Assembly (NCBI RefSeq): GCF_029211125.1 | Contig: NZ_JARGEN010000025.1 | Span: forward strand, 37,951 to 101,950 | DNA: 64,000 bases | Origin: Curvibacter soli | GTDB taxonomy: Bacteria > Pseudomonadota > Gammaproteobacteria > Burkholderiales > Burkholderiaceae_C | Direction: 5' to 3' | In this document: positions 57,170 through 64,000 of the stretch, piece by piece | Layout: every line of letters starts with the position of its first letter | Position numbering within the stretch: the first letter of the stretch is position 1 | The notes under the pieces: model-generated | What the model saw: only the letters and a program-made list of their open reading frames with translations | Told to the model about the DNA's origin: nothing | Databases searched by the model: none | Made by a program: the position numbers and the translations under genes

Positions 57170-58828
57170 TTACGGGTAGCGCGATTTCACACCGAGGTAG
57201 TAGTTGCCATCGTTGCGCTTAACGCACGTGAACATCGCCTTGAACTCGCGGTAGAAATTGGCGCTGGTCATCGGCTTGCTGTAGCCGTTCTGTTCACACC
57301 AGAGTTTGAAGCGGTCATAGGCTGGGCGAGCCTTGATTGCCGCCGCAGGGTCTTTCACGCAGTCGTCTTCCAGCCACTGGGTGATGATGTCCATCTCATT
57401 GCGGTAGTCGGCAATGGCCTGAGAGATCACCGGGGGCTCGCGGAGCCCGTTCTTGGCCCAGTCCTGATAGCCCTTGAGCGCCCAGTTCAGGATGCCCGGC
57501 AATTCGGCCAGCAGTTCCTCGCCAAGTTTCGGGTTGCGCTGGTTCGGCGGGATGCTGACCTCGAAGGGAATGGTCTTCACGCGGCGCCAGATGCCGTTGT
57601 CACGGCCGACGATGGCCGGTTTGTGGTTGCCTGCCACGAACAGCTTGAATTGCGGCACGAACTCGAAATGCTCTTTGTAGAGGAAGCGCGCGGTGATGCG
57701 TTCGCCGCCGGTCATTTGCTTGATGAGTGCTTCGTTCAGCCGGGTGCCGGACTCGGTTTCGTTGCTGAGCACCACACGCGCACCTTGCAAGCGGGCGAGG
57801 TCGTTGCTGGCGCCAGAGCGATTCGCCATCAAGGACTCGGGCTGGATCGTCTTGACCAAACCGTGACCAAGCAGTTCCGCGATCACGTTCAACAGCGTGC
57901 TCTTGCCGTTGGCGCCAGCGCCATGCATGAAGAAATACACCTGCTCACTCGTCTTCCCTGACAGCGCGTAGCCAACAACGCGCTGCACGTAGGCCATCAA
58001 TTTCTTGTCGCCGCCAAAGATGGTTGAAAGGAAGGCATGAAACTTCGGGCATTTCGCGCTCGGGTCGAACGGAACAGGGCTGTGCGTCGTCAACAGGTCT
58101 TCTTTGCGTGCGGGGCGCAGGCGCCCAGTCTTGAGTTCGATGGCACCATTGGCGACACCGAGCAGCATGGAATGGCTGTCGAGCGCTGCGGGGCTGACAG
58201 AAAGGGCCGGATGGGATTGGGCCAACTCCAGCATGGCCTTGAGGCGCGAGAGTTGGAGGCTGGTCTTGACGTGTGCCTGCCATTTGCGCTGCGCATCCTC
58301 GTCTTGCGCGAAAGCGGGATGCGTGGGCATGCTGCGCACTGCATCTTTGGCAATTTCCATGAGTTGGCCCGACTCGTCACGCACCCAGTGCAAGCCGTTC
58401 CAGAGATACCAGCCCTGCGAATGGACGTAGCGCACGCGGTCTTGGATTGCGTTGGCGAAGGCTTCGGCGTTACCCACGTCCGTCATCGACAGCAGATCAA
58501 CCGTGCCGGTTGGCGGGTAGCGCGACACGCTGGCAGCAATGGCCTTGACTTCGTTGTCGAGCAGCGGCGGATTGCAGCGCTCGGCGTTGTGTTTCAGCAA
58601 GGCGGCTTCGATGGCGCCCTGATCGAAGCCTTTGCGACGCATCACGCCCGCAAGGCTGGTGAGCGTGTTGTTGCGGCTGGATTCTGGAATGGTCGAATCA
58701 TTCGCCGCCGCATGGTTCGTTGCGGAGCGTGCGGTTGTGGGCAGCTTCAGCTCCAGCCCCAGCGCTGCAATGAGTTCCTGATAGGGCATCGGTGTCAGGG
58801 GGATTGACGCGACGGTAGGCTTACGCAT
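57170..58828 (-). CDS. D5-type primase/SF3 helicase
   Basis: The 552-aa protein resembles the helicase half of phage P4 alpha and other D5-like proteins used for element replication. It has a primase C-terminal 1 region near residues 50-110 (TLTSLAGVMRRKGFDQGAIE), a D5_N domain, and the SF3 helicase with Walker A GAGANGKSTLLNVI near residue 301 and ARFLYKEHFEFVPQFKLF. The start overlaps the end of the RepB-like primase gene by 8 nt. The two together may do what a single P4 primase-helicase does. Confidence 0.9.
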   Translation of the reverse strand: MRKPTVASIPLTPMPYQELIAALGLELKLPTTARSATNHAAANDSTIPESSRNNTLTSLAGVMRRKGFDQGAIEAALLKHNAERCNPPLLDNEVKAIAASVSRYPPTGTVDLLSMTDVGNAEAFANAIQDRVRYVHSQGWYLWNGLHWVRDESGQLMEIAKDAVRSMPTHPAFAQDEDAQRKWQAHVKTSLQLSRLKAMLELAQSHPALSVSPAALDSHSMLLGVANGAIELKTGRLRPARKEDLLTTHSPVPFDPSAKCPKFHAFLSTIFGGDKKLMAYVQRVVGYALSGKTSEQVYFFMHGAGANGKSTLLNVIAELLGHGLVKTIQPESLMANRSGASNDLARLQGARVVLSNETESGTRLNEALIKQMTGGERITARFLYKEHFEFVPQFKLFVAGNHKPAIVGRDNGIWRRVKTIPFEVSIPPNQRNPKLGEELLAELPGILNWALKGYQDWAKNGLREPPVISQAIADYRNEMDIITQWLEDDCVKDPAAAIKARPAYDRFKLWCEQNGYSKPMTSANFYREFKAMFTCVKRNDGNYYLGVKSRYP

Positions 58829-59381
58829 GGGTGTTTTCCTTGCTGAGCAGTTTGTGGATGCGGGTCTGAAACGGCGCGCCCTTCTGATGCCAGAAGCCCG
58901 GCAGGCGCATCACGCGGGGCAGGTCGCAAACCTTGGGGTCGGCATCGAACTTTTGGGCAAGCTGCTGCTGGAGCGGCTTGAAGTCAGTCAGCGGCAGGTC
59001 GCGTGCCAGCCAATACGCATGCCAGCGGCTGGGGCTGCTTTCGACAACGATGTGGGGGCGGTGCGGCAGAATCGGCTCCAACGGCGCACCATCCAAGTCG
59101 GCAAACAAGGCGCGTACCGCGATGACGTTGGCTGTCGTGCGGCACGTCTTCGCATTGCCGTGGACGAGGCCGTCGCCCTTGTTGACCATTACGAACACGC
59201 CCTGACCCTGTTGGTTCAGGTGCATTAAATCGCTCTGGTGCTCTGCCAGTGTGCCGTGCAAGACCACACCGCCGCCGCGCTTCTCAAGATCGTGAAAGGT
59301 CTGGAACGTGTAGACCCCATCGGGATCGAGTGCCGCGAGAAAGGCGCGCGCGTCTTCAAGATTGAACTGGAGGCGTTTCAT
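58821..59381 (-). CDS. RepB-like DNA primase
   Basis: The 186-aa protein matches the RepB primase-type fold: VRALFADLDGAP (acidic metal site), PHIVVESSPSRWHAYWL, and LPRVMRLPGFWHQKG. It would make primers for the D5-type helicase encoded next. The ATG at 59381 overlaps the AlpA-like gene stop by one base (TAATG), and the frame overlaps the helicase gene by 8 nt. The whole replication unit AlpA-primase-helicase is translationally coupled. Confidence 0.87.
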   Translation of the reverse strand: MKRLQFNLEDARAFLAALDPDGVYTFQTFHDLEKRGGGVVLHGTLAEHQSDLMHLNQQGQGVFVMVNKGDGLVHGNAKTCRTTANVIAVRALFADLDGAPLEPILPHRPHIVVESSPSRWHAYWLARDLPLTDFKPLQQQLAQKFDADPKVCDLPRVMRLPGFWHQKGAPFQTRIHKLLSKENTHA

Positions 59382-59590
59382 TACTTGCCCTCCAGTGCGG
59401 CGCGGATGGAAGCCACGGGCCAAGCCAAGCGGCCATTGATGCGGACAGGGCGGATCGGGCCGTTCTCGCGGCAGGCCCAAGCACGCAAGGTCTGCTGTGC
59501 GCGGTTCAGGTGAAAGGCCGCTTCGGTGGTGGGAAGTGCGGAGCGAGTTTCTTGCTCCAGCGGCGGCGGTGTAGGACGGGAGTAAGCCAT
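59381..59590 (-). CDS. AlpA/excisionase-like small DNA-binding protein
   Basis: The 69-aa protein has a MerR/AlpA-type winged-helix pattern: TTEAAFHLNRAQQTLRAWA followed by GPIRPVRINGRLAWPVASIR. In P4-like elements AlpA-type proteins activate or direct excision. It lies upstream of the primase and just downstream of three 10-bp repeats, which may be its site. Confidence 0.8.
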   Translation of the reverse strand: MAYSRPTPPPLEQETRSALPTTEAAFHLNRAQQTLRAWACRENGPIRPVRINGRLAWPVASIRAALEGK

Positions 59591-59719
59591 CTTTTTTCCT
59601 TACGGAAGTTGAGGTGGCTTCTCATTCTTTTGAGTGGGCGGAAATGGCCTAATGCGGGCCTTGGCGCTGCGTTGGCCGGGTCAACGGGCCAGAATGGCAG
59701 GCGCAGTGATACTGGCTGC

Positions 59720-59749
59720 CGGGCAATTCCGGGCGAATGCGGGTAATTT
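59720..59749. repeat. Three tandem 10-bp repeats upstream of alpA
   Basis: CGGGCAATTC, CGGGCGAATG and CGGGTAATTT follow one another with one helical turn of phase. They lie in the 180-bp gap between the AlpA-like gene and the next gene. They could be a replication-origin iteron set or a regulator site. The gap holds no gene. Confidence 0.5.
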
Positions 59750-59770
59750 CCGAACTGCCGATCGGCGGAT

Positions 59771-60346
59771 TTAGGAGCGAGGTGCTGCAAGCCAAGGGAA
59801 GCCAGACAGCCCCTTGGTGGAGTCGGCATCACTTGCCAGCTTGCCGTGCTGACCAGCCCAGTTGAGGGCCAGCGGCTCGTTCCACAGGCCATGTGCGCCG
59901 GACTGCGCTACGTTGAGGCCGTTGTCCTTCGCGCGCTTGAGGTCTTCTGCAATCGTCGGCCAGACCTTGCTCGCGTAGCGCTCGATCAGCATGTCTTTCT
60001 TGACGATTCGATCTGGCGAAGGAGCGTGTAGCGTCCGATCCAATGCGGCTGCGACCGGGGCGCGGTTATGCTGACGAAGCCATTCAATGGCGCTCGCCGT
60101 CTTGATGATTGTTTTGGGCGTGATGGGCGGTTGCTCGAACTGGCCGCATTCGATAGCTCCCGCGTGGACGCCCGCGATCACGGCTTCCTGTTCGGCGCTC
60201 AGGTCAAGCGCATCGCCATCTCGGCCAACTACATCACCGAGCGCGCGCGGGTCGATTCCAGCCATCAGCGCCGCCAGTTGCCAGATGGCGATGGCGTCAC
60301 GCTCTCGCCAGTCGGCGAAGTTGGCTCCGTGGCCTGTCCCCCACAT
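59771..60346 (-). CDS. Island hypothetical protein
   Basis: The 191-aa protein has an N-terminal segment MWGTGHGANFADWRERDAIA and WQLAALMAGIDPRALGD, a middle KTIIKTASAIEWLRQHNRAP, and a C-terminal SKVWPTIAEDLKRAKDNGLN. I recognise the type as common in P4-like islands but no function is known. The ATG at 60346 has AAGG upstream; a TTG at 60361 overlaps the HTH gene stop. It lies at the start side of the replication unit. Confidence 0.65.
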   Translation of the reverse strand: MWGTGHGANFADWRERDAIAIWQLAALMAGIDPRALGDVVGRDGDALDLSAEQEAVIAGVHAGAIECGQFEQPPITPKTIIKTASAIEWLRQHNRAPVAAALDRTLHAPSPDRIVKKDMLIERYASKVWPTIAEDLKRAKDNGLNVAQSGAHGLWNEPLALNWAGQHGKLASDADSTKGLSGFPWLAAPRS

Positions 60347-60357
60347 CGGCGATGCCT

Positions 60358-60645
60358 TCAAGCTGCCAATGCTTCAATGACCGCACGCGGGTTGCGCTCG
60401 ATCACGTTGAGCAGCACGAGCGATGCCCCATGCGGTTTGCGGTCGCCGCGTTCCCAGTGGCGCAGCGTGGCGGTGGAAAAGCCGAACTTTGCCGCAAACT
60501 CTTCCTGCGTCATGTCCACCTTGGCGCGCAGCGCCTTCACGTCCACGGGGCGCGGACGATGCACGCGAACGCCCCGGCCACGCCCTTCGGCATGGGCAAT
60601 GGCTTCCTGCAAGCCCCGCTTGATGCTGTCGAATGCCGTGCTCAT
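60358..60645 (-). CDS. HigA/NadS-like antitoxin with HTH
   Basis: The 95-aa protein has an XRE-type helix-turn-helix: RAKVDMTQEEFAAKFGFSTA followed by TLRHWERGDRKPHG. It follows the RelE-like toxin with an ATGA overlap. In this family the toxin gene comes first and the antitoxin represses the pair. Confidence 0.88.
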   Translation of the reverse strand: MSTAFDSIKRGLQEAIAHAEGRGRGVRVHRPRPVDVKALRAKVDMTQEEFAAKFGFSTATLRHWERGDRKPHGASLVLLNVIERNPRAVIEALAA

Positions 60646-60989
60646 TTCTTCCGTCCTTTCGCCTTCCAAATGCTGACCAATGCGCCGGTCAGGTCGGCCA
60701 GTTCATTGCACTCTGCCTTGCTCAGATTGGCGCGATCGCCTTTTGCAAAGAGGGTCAGCAGATAGAGCGGCATGTGTTCGTCATGGAAGTAGTAGATGAC
60801 TCGCACGCCGCCGCTCTTGCCGTGGTCGCCCCTGCGCCAGCGCAGCTTGCGGACGCCGCCCGTGCCTTCCATCAGATCGCCCGCCTTGGGGTGCGAGGCC
60901 AGATGCCGGATCAGGTCTTGCCGTTCCTCAAGGCTGAGCAACTTGTCCGCCGTGCGGATGAATTCAGGCAACTCGGCGACCGTCTGCAT
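60642..60989 (-). CDS. RelE/HigB-family toxin
   Basis: The 115-aa protein has the RelE-like fold pattern: GGVRKLRWRRGDHGKSGGVR and VIYYFHDEHMPLYLLTLFAK, with GDRANLSKAE following. It probably cleaves mRNA or inhibits translation. It is upstream of the antitoxin and next to the integrase; the pair may stabilise the island. Confidence 0.88.
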   Translation of the reverse strand: MQTVAELPEFIRTADKLLSLEERQDLIRHLASHPKAGDLMEGTGGVRKLRWRRGDHGKSGGVRVIYYFHDEHMPLYLLTLFAKGDRANLSKAECNELADLTGALVSIWKAKGRKK

Positions 60990-61022
60990 GGGTTTGATTG
61001 TAATCCAATGGGACGGTTCCGC

Positions 61023-62354
61023 TTATTTGCTCACCACGCGCAGATTGGGGCTGTCTGCGGCAGGCTTGAACTCGATCCCGGCCTGCTCCAGCATCCATGC
61101 CTCGATGCGTTGGTGGTGAACACGCAGCAGGTCGAGCGGGCGGACGCGGTAGTGCTTTTCGGCGGTGGCGCTGGGCTTGTGGCCCTGAATTTGCGCAACC
61201 ACGCCTGCGGGGATTTCCAGCCATTCGGACAGCGTTCCAAAGCTGCGCCGCAGGCCGTGTAGCGTCAGTTCCAGCCCCGCCGTGGCGCAGGCTTGCCGAT
61301 GCGCAATGCTGGGTTCGACCATGCGGCCGCTCTTGCTGGCTGGGCTGCTGAACACCCATTCATTGCGGCGTGGCAGGGCAGCAATCAGGCTTTCCACATA
61401 GGCGGTGAACGGCACCTGTCGCGTCCCCTCGATCTTGTCGCCAAGGCTCATGCCCTTCCAGCGGAAGTTGATGTCTTCCCACCGGAGTTCACCCAGTTCC
61501 TCGCGTCGAGCACCCGTCAACAGCAGGCATTGCAGGTAGGCGGAAATCACGGGGTTCTGGAGTTGCTGCACTTGGGCAAACCAAGCCGCCAACTGCTCGC
61601 GCTGGAGCACATCGCTCTTGGGCTTCATACGGCCAGCGGTCTCGCGGGCCTTCTTGCTGCTGGCGGCGGCGGCATCGGTGGTCGTGCGGTAGTCTGGCTG
61701 GGTTGAGCACCAGCGAAGGAAAGCCTTCAACTGCCGCATGGCGAGCCTGAGGCGAGCGGGGCGCGTCTGGGCTTCTTTCGCAGCCCACAGTTCGACCCGT
61801 GCAGGTGTCAAGTCCAGCAGGCGCATTGCCATCAGTTCGGCAAGCGGCCCCGCCGTAGTCACGGCACCGGGCATGCGCTTGCGCTTTTCGCCGCCAGCCT
61901 GCGCCAGTTTCAGGTGGTCGGCATAGTTGCGTGCGCCCCAGTGTGGGCGGCGTTCCTCAAGATACGCCTGCCACGCTTCGCTGACGGTGACTGCTTCGCG
62001 GGCTTGCCGCTGCAACAGGGCTTCCGCCTCCGCCGCGCGATGCTGGCGTTCGGCTTCCTCCGCCGCGAGCGTGCTGCGCTTGACCTCGGCTGGGTTACGG
62101 CCTTCGTCGATTTGCCGCTGATGCTCGCGTGCCTTGGTGCGGGCCTGCTCAATAGTCCAAGCGGCGGGGCTGCCGATGGTGATCCGCACGGTCTTCCCGT
62201 TGGACTCGCCTTGGAAAATGTAGGCTGACTTGCCCTTGGGTGTCGCGCGCAGCCCCAAGCCGGGTGTGATGGCGTCCCAAAGGAATGCCTGTTTCTTGTC
62301 GGCAGGACAAGTGAAGGCGGACACTCGGCCCGCCGTGAATGCAATCTTCGCCAT
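61023..62354 (-). CDS. int: P4-type tyrosine integrase
   Basis: The 443-aa protein has the N-terminal DUF4102 arm-binding domain (LGLRATPKGKSAYIFQGESN), a core-binding part, and the catalytic domain with Arg in LLTGARREELGEL (about 281), HxxR in LHGLRRSFGTL (about 366), His in GHKPSATAEKHYR and Tyr near residue 400. Members commonly insert into tRNA genes, as here. It is 178 bp from attR and is read towards the island interior. A 22-bp palindrome just upstream of its start suggests autoregulation or arm binding. Confidence 0.95.
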   Translation of the reverse strand: MAKIAFTAGRVSAFTCPADKKQAFLWDAITPGLGLRATPKGKSAYIFQGESNGKTVRITIGSPAAWTIEQARTKAREHQRQIDEGRNPAEVKRSTLAAEEAERQHRAAEAEALLQRQAREAVTVSEAWQAYLEERRPHWGARNYADHLKLAQAGGEKRKRMPGAVTTAGPLAELMAMRLLDLTPARVELWAAKEAQTRPARLRLAMRQLKAFLRWCSTQPDYRTTTDAAAASSKKARETAGRMKPKSDVLQREQLAAWFAQVQQLQNPVISAYLQCLLLTGARREELGELRWEDINFRWKGMSLGDKIEGTRQVPFTAYVESLIAALPRRNEWVFSSPASKSGRMVEPSIAHRQACATAGLELTLHGLRRSFGTLSEWLEIPAGVVAQIQGHKPSATAEKHYRVRPLDLLRVHHQRIEAWMLEQAGIEFKPAADSPNLRVVSK

Positions 62355-62368
62355 GTGGGTTCCCCGGT

Positions 62369-62406
62369 CTTACATCGGCGCCGATGTAAGGGCGGATGTA
62401 AGACGA
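62369..62406. promoter_or_regulatory. Right arm sites and palindrome upstream of int
   Basis: CTTACATCGGC and its complement GCCGATGTAAG make a perfect 22-bp palindrome (62369-62390). A further GATGTAAG copy follows at 62395. The last 25 bp are identical to the left-end site at 42544-42568. The position, 15 bp from the int start codon, fits joint control of recombination and int expression. Confidence 0.7.
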
Positions 62407-62532
62407 ATTCTGGAAAAAAGGGGCACAAAGATCAACGTGGCGCAACGGCTGATTGATCTGTAGTTTTCGTAAGCTATTGATTTACATATTGAAAATCAAC
62501 AAAACCGAACCTTGTGAAATCGACGGAAGCGG

Positions 62533-62580
62533 GGATTGAAAATCCGCGTGTCGGTGGTTCGATTCCGCCCCAGGCCACCA
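62533..62580 (+). repeat. attR: displaced 3' end of tRNA-Phe
   Basis: The 48 bp match tRNA-Phe from the anticodon stem to CCA with two differences. Here the T stem has G50-C64. It is followed by a terminator, as expected for the original host tRNA end. Confidence 0.93.
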
Positions 62581-62586
62581 CCATTT

Positions 62587-62617
62587 AACGCCCAACTGTT
62601 CTCAGTTGGGCGTTTTC
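62587..62617 (+). terminator. Displaced original tRNA-Phe terminator
   Basis: AACGCCCAACTG and its exact complement form a 12-bp stem with a TTCT loop followed by TTC. It lies 7 bp after attR. From 62618 to about 62850 I see nothing I can support. Confidence 0.85.
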
Positions 62618-62849
62618 ACTTCCAGACCCCGCAACGTACGCGGGGTTCACGCGCATTCTGCGTGTGCCAGGGGGTGGTCAGAACCGGTGCCCATGGTGGC
62701 TGGTTCGACCCTTTTCTGCCCTCTGTTCTCTGGAAATCTCCGCCAACTTTTTCGCCGTAGCACACGCACATCGCCTTGCGTGACAACGACTTCTGCTTGT
62801 GTCGGTTTCTTGAGTTCGCCGACCGGCTTGGACGAGCAAACCATCAGGG

Positions 62850-63041
62850 CGAAGCGAGGTCCGGGGATGCGCACGGCATCCAGTACAAGCCATCGCGCTG
62901 GCGCGCATGTCCGATCGCGGCTTGCGCGTCATCTCGGCAACCGACGCTGGCGAGTTGCTGGCGCGCGGCTTCCATGACCCGACGCACTTCGAGTGCCGCA
63001 TGTGCGCGTGGCAAGACCGGTGCTGGAGGGCCGCAGCATGA
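62850..63041 (+). pseudogene. C-terminal remnant of a PD-(D/E)XK-like phage nuclease
   Basis: The frame reads MSDRGLRVISATDAGELLAR then GFHDPTHFECRMCAWQDRCW, a Cys-cluster tail that I recognise from phage Cas4/RecB-like nucleases. The upstream catalytic part is missing. The stop overlaps the ATG at 63038 (ATGA), showing that it was once part of an operon. Confidence 0.45.
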
Positions 63042-63119
63042 CGAACCCTACTGTGAACGACGTTCTGCGCGAGCGTCTGGTCGATGCGCGTGAGGCGGCG
63101 CACTGCCTGAACCTGCAGA
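63038..63119 (+). pseudogene. 5' fragment of a following phage/island gene
   Basis: MTNPTVNDVLRERLVDAREA then AHCLNLQI looks like the start of a phage or island gene, coupled to the nuclease remnant. Homology-like character ends near 63119, where an opposite-strand gene fragment begins, so it is truncated by a rearrangement. The frame stays open to 63199 in unrelated sequence. Confidence 0.4.
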
Positions 63120-63864
63120 TATGTACCTGCTCACCCAGGGCGTGCGAAACGCCGGTGATGACAAGTTCGTCTTCGCCGCTTCGTGCTGCTTTCTCGTAGA
63201 CGGCCTCGATGTTGACGACCTCCGATACCGCGAAGGCATATTCCGCCTTGTTTCGCCGACGCACGAGTAAGCCTTGCTCCACCAGGCCATCGCAGTGCTT
63301 GGATACCGAGGCTTTGGTCGCGTTGCCGAGCGCAAATGCGACAGTCTCTGCCGTGATCGGGACGCCCAGGCCCGCCGAAACAAGTTCGAGCACAGCGATG
63401 CTCTTGAGAACTCTCAAGGCTTCACTGTTGAAGATGGTTCTCCCGTCTTCGCCCTTGACTGCCCTCAGCAGTCCCAGGTCTTGCATCGGCGACCAGGACG
63501 TATCGTCGCCGCCACGTTCTTCCTGATAGTAGGACTGGATGAAGATCGAAGAATGCTGCTCCAGCGTGCTGGCAGCCAGTGGGCGGGCCGCGCCCTCGCC
63601 ACGGCGACCCAGGGCGGCGATCAGTTGCTTGCGCTCGAACCGGATGAGTTTGCCTTCACCGAAAACTTCGTTCCATGCTGCAAGGCCCCCTTCGGTGCAT
63701 AGTTGCCAGTGAATCAGCCACAAGGATTCCAGCGATTCCAGATACGGGTCCCAGGCCTCTTTGCCGCCGAACAGTTTGACCCCGACCGGCCCTGGCTCGT
63801 GACCGCCACCTTCGGCAGTCTTTAGAACGCCCGTGGCCTCCGCCCAGAACTGAAGGGCCCTTCG
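63120..63864 (-). pseudogene. Headless DUF4007-like gene, probably chimeric
   Basis: From 63864 the frame reads RRALQFWAEATGVLKTAEGG then AWDPYLESLESLWLIHWQL, which resembles DUF4007, a domain seen in defence loci. There is no start codon: a stop lies at 63865-63867. After SPMQDLGLLRAV the sequence changes to VLKSIAVLELVSAGLGVPIT and EQGLLVRRRNKAEYAF, which looks more like a winged-helix or ATPase region, so a deletion may have fused two genes. The frame formally runs to 62929, but the last part overlaps the plus-strand remnants. Confidence 0.4.
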
Positions 63865-63870
63865 TCATTC

Positions 63871-63993
63871 CGTATGGAACTTGACTTGAAAAATACCTGA
63901 ATCCGTGAGTTCAACCACATTTTTTCTTGATTTCTCTTTGTAAATCAACAACTTGCGTGTAAAATGGCGCCTAACCCTGCAGGTGAGCGCGCC
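63871..63993 (+). promoter_or_regulatory. AT-rich promoter-like region before a start codon at 63994
   Basis: The stretch is much more AT-rich than its surroundings and includes TTGTAA, then TAAAAT 15 bp later, and a TGATTT/AAATCA dyad (63929-63948). GGTGAG lies 8 bases before an ATG at 63994, so a gene probably begins at the window edge; only two codons are visible. Confidence 0.4.
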
Positions 63994-64000
63994 ATGACCG

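Larger units (their letters stand above)
42489..62580. mobile_element. 20.1-kb integrative island in tRNA-Phe, satellite-like with defence cargo
   Basis: Bounded by 48-bp direct repeats of the tRNA-Phe 3' end, with a P4-type integrase next to the right end. It holds YqaJ/Sak3/ArdC, a type I restriction block with GmrSD-like and metallopeptidase genes, an orphan small terminase, two replication genes, an AlpA-like regulator and a toxin-antitoxin pair. Nearly all genes are on the minus strand; only a three-gene unit (55594-57026) is on the plus strand. No structural phage genes and no conjugation genes are present. This suits a phage satellite (P4/PICI-like) or an island derived from one. Confidence 0.9.

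Overview
The window is high-GC DNA from a betaproteobacterium, most likely family Comamonadaceae (Acidovorax/Diaphorobacter/Alicycliphilus-like). This rests on the gene content and order of the division cluster, the DksA type, the dispersed palindromic repeats typical of that family, and a transporter-fused sensor kinase beside urea transport genes. Genus and species cannot be read from sequence alone.

1-14.4 kb: a dcw (division and cell wall) operon on the minus strand, in transcription order mraZ-rsmH-ftsL-ftsI-murE-murF-mraY-murD-ftsW-murG-murC-ddlB (ddlB runs off the window). It is headed by a sigma70-like promoter and four helically phased decamers that look like the MraZ operator. Genes are packed with ATGA/TGATG stop-start overlaps. 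At three junctions (murF-mraY, ftsW-murG, murG-murC) the start region of the downstream gene appears duplicated. The extra copies form short ORFs chained to their neighbours by overlapping stop and start codons.

14.4-30 kb: housekeeping genes: hslVU protease, a STAS-domain protein, dksA, a CobW/ZNG1-type GTPase, a PAS-GGDEF diguanylate cyclase, rlmI, an EAL-CBS-GGDEF-PDC c-di-GMP protein, xerC, a DUF484 gene, dapF, an antitoxin remnant and tRNA-Ser(UGA). Two non-coding elements bounded by inverted repeats and several dispersed palindromes sit between genes or in frame inside them.

30-42.2 kb: a nitrogen module. A hybrid histidine kinase with an N-terminal NCS1-type permease and a Cys-rich linker overlaps a LuxR-type response regulator. 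Glutamate dehydrogenase (gdhA) and the urea ABC transporter urtABCDE follow. The likely logic is sensing of urea or a related N compound, uptake, and ammonium assimilation.

42.4-62.6 kb: a 20.1-kb integrative element in the 3' end of tRNA-Phe(GAA), bounded by 48-bp direct repeats. It carries a P4-type integrase next to attR, an AlpA-like regulator, an RepB-like primase, a D5-type primase/helicase, an orphan small terminase, a Sak3 annealing protein with a YqaJ nuclease, ArdC antirestriction, a RelE/HigA-type toxin-antitoxin pair, and a defence block (hsdM-hsdS-GmrSD-like-hsdR-YgjP metallopeptidase) beside a controller-like HTH gene. No capsid, tail, large terminase, relaxase or conjugation genes are seen. 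It looks like a phage satellite or satellite-derived defence island.

62.6-64 kb: after attR lies a terminator and then gene debris: the end of a PD-(D/E)XK-like phage nuclease, the start of a following gene, and an inverted, headless DUF4007-like gene fused to another reading frame. An AT-rich promoter-like stretch leads to a start codon at the window edge.
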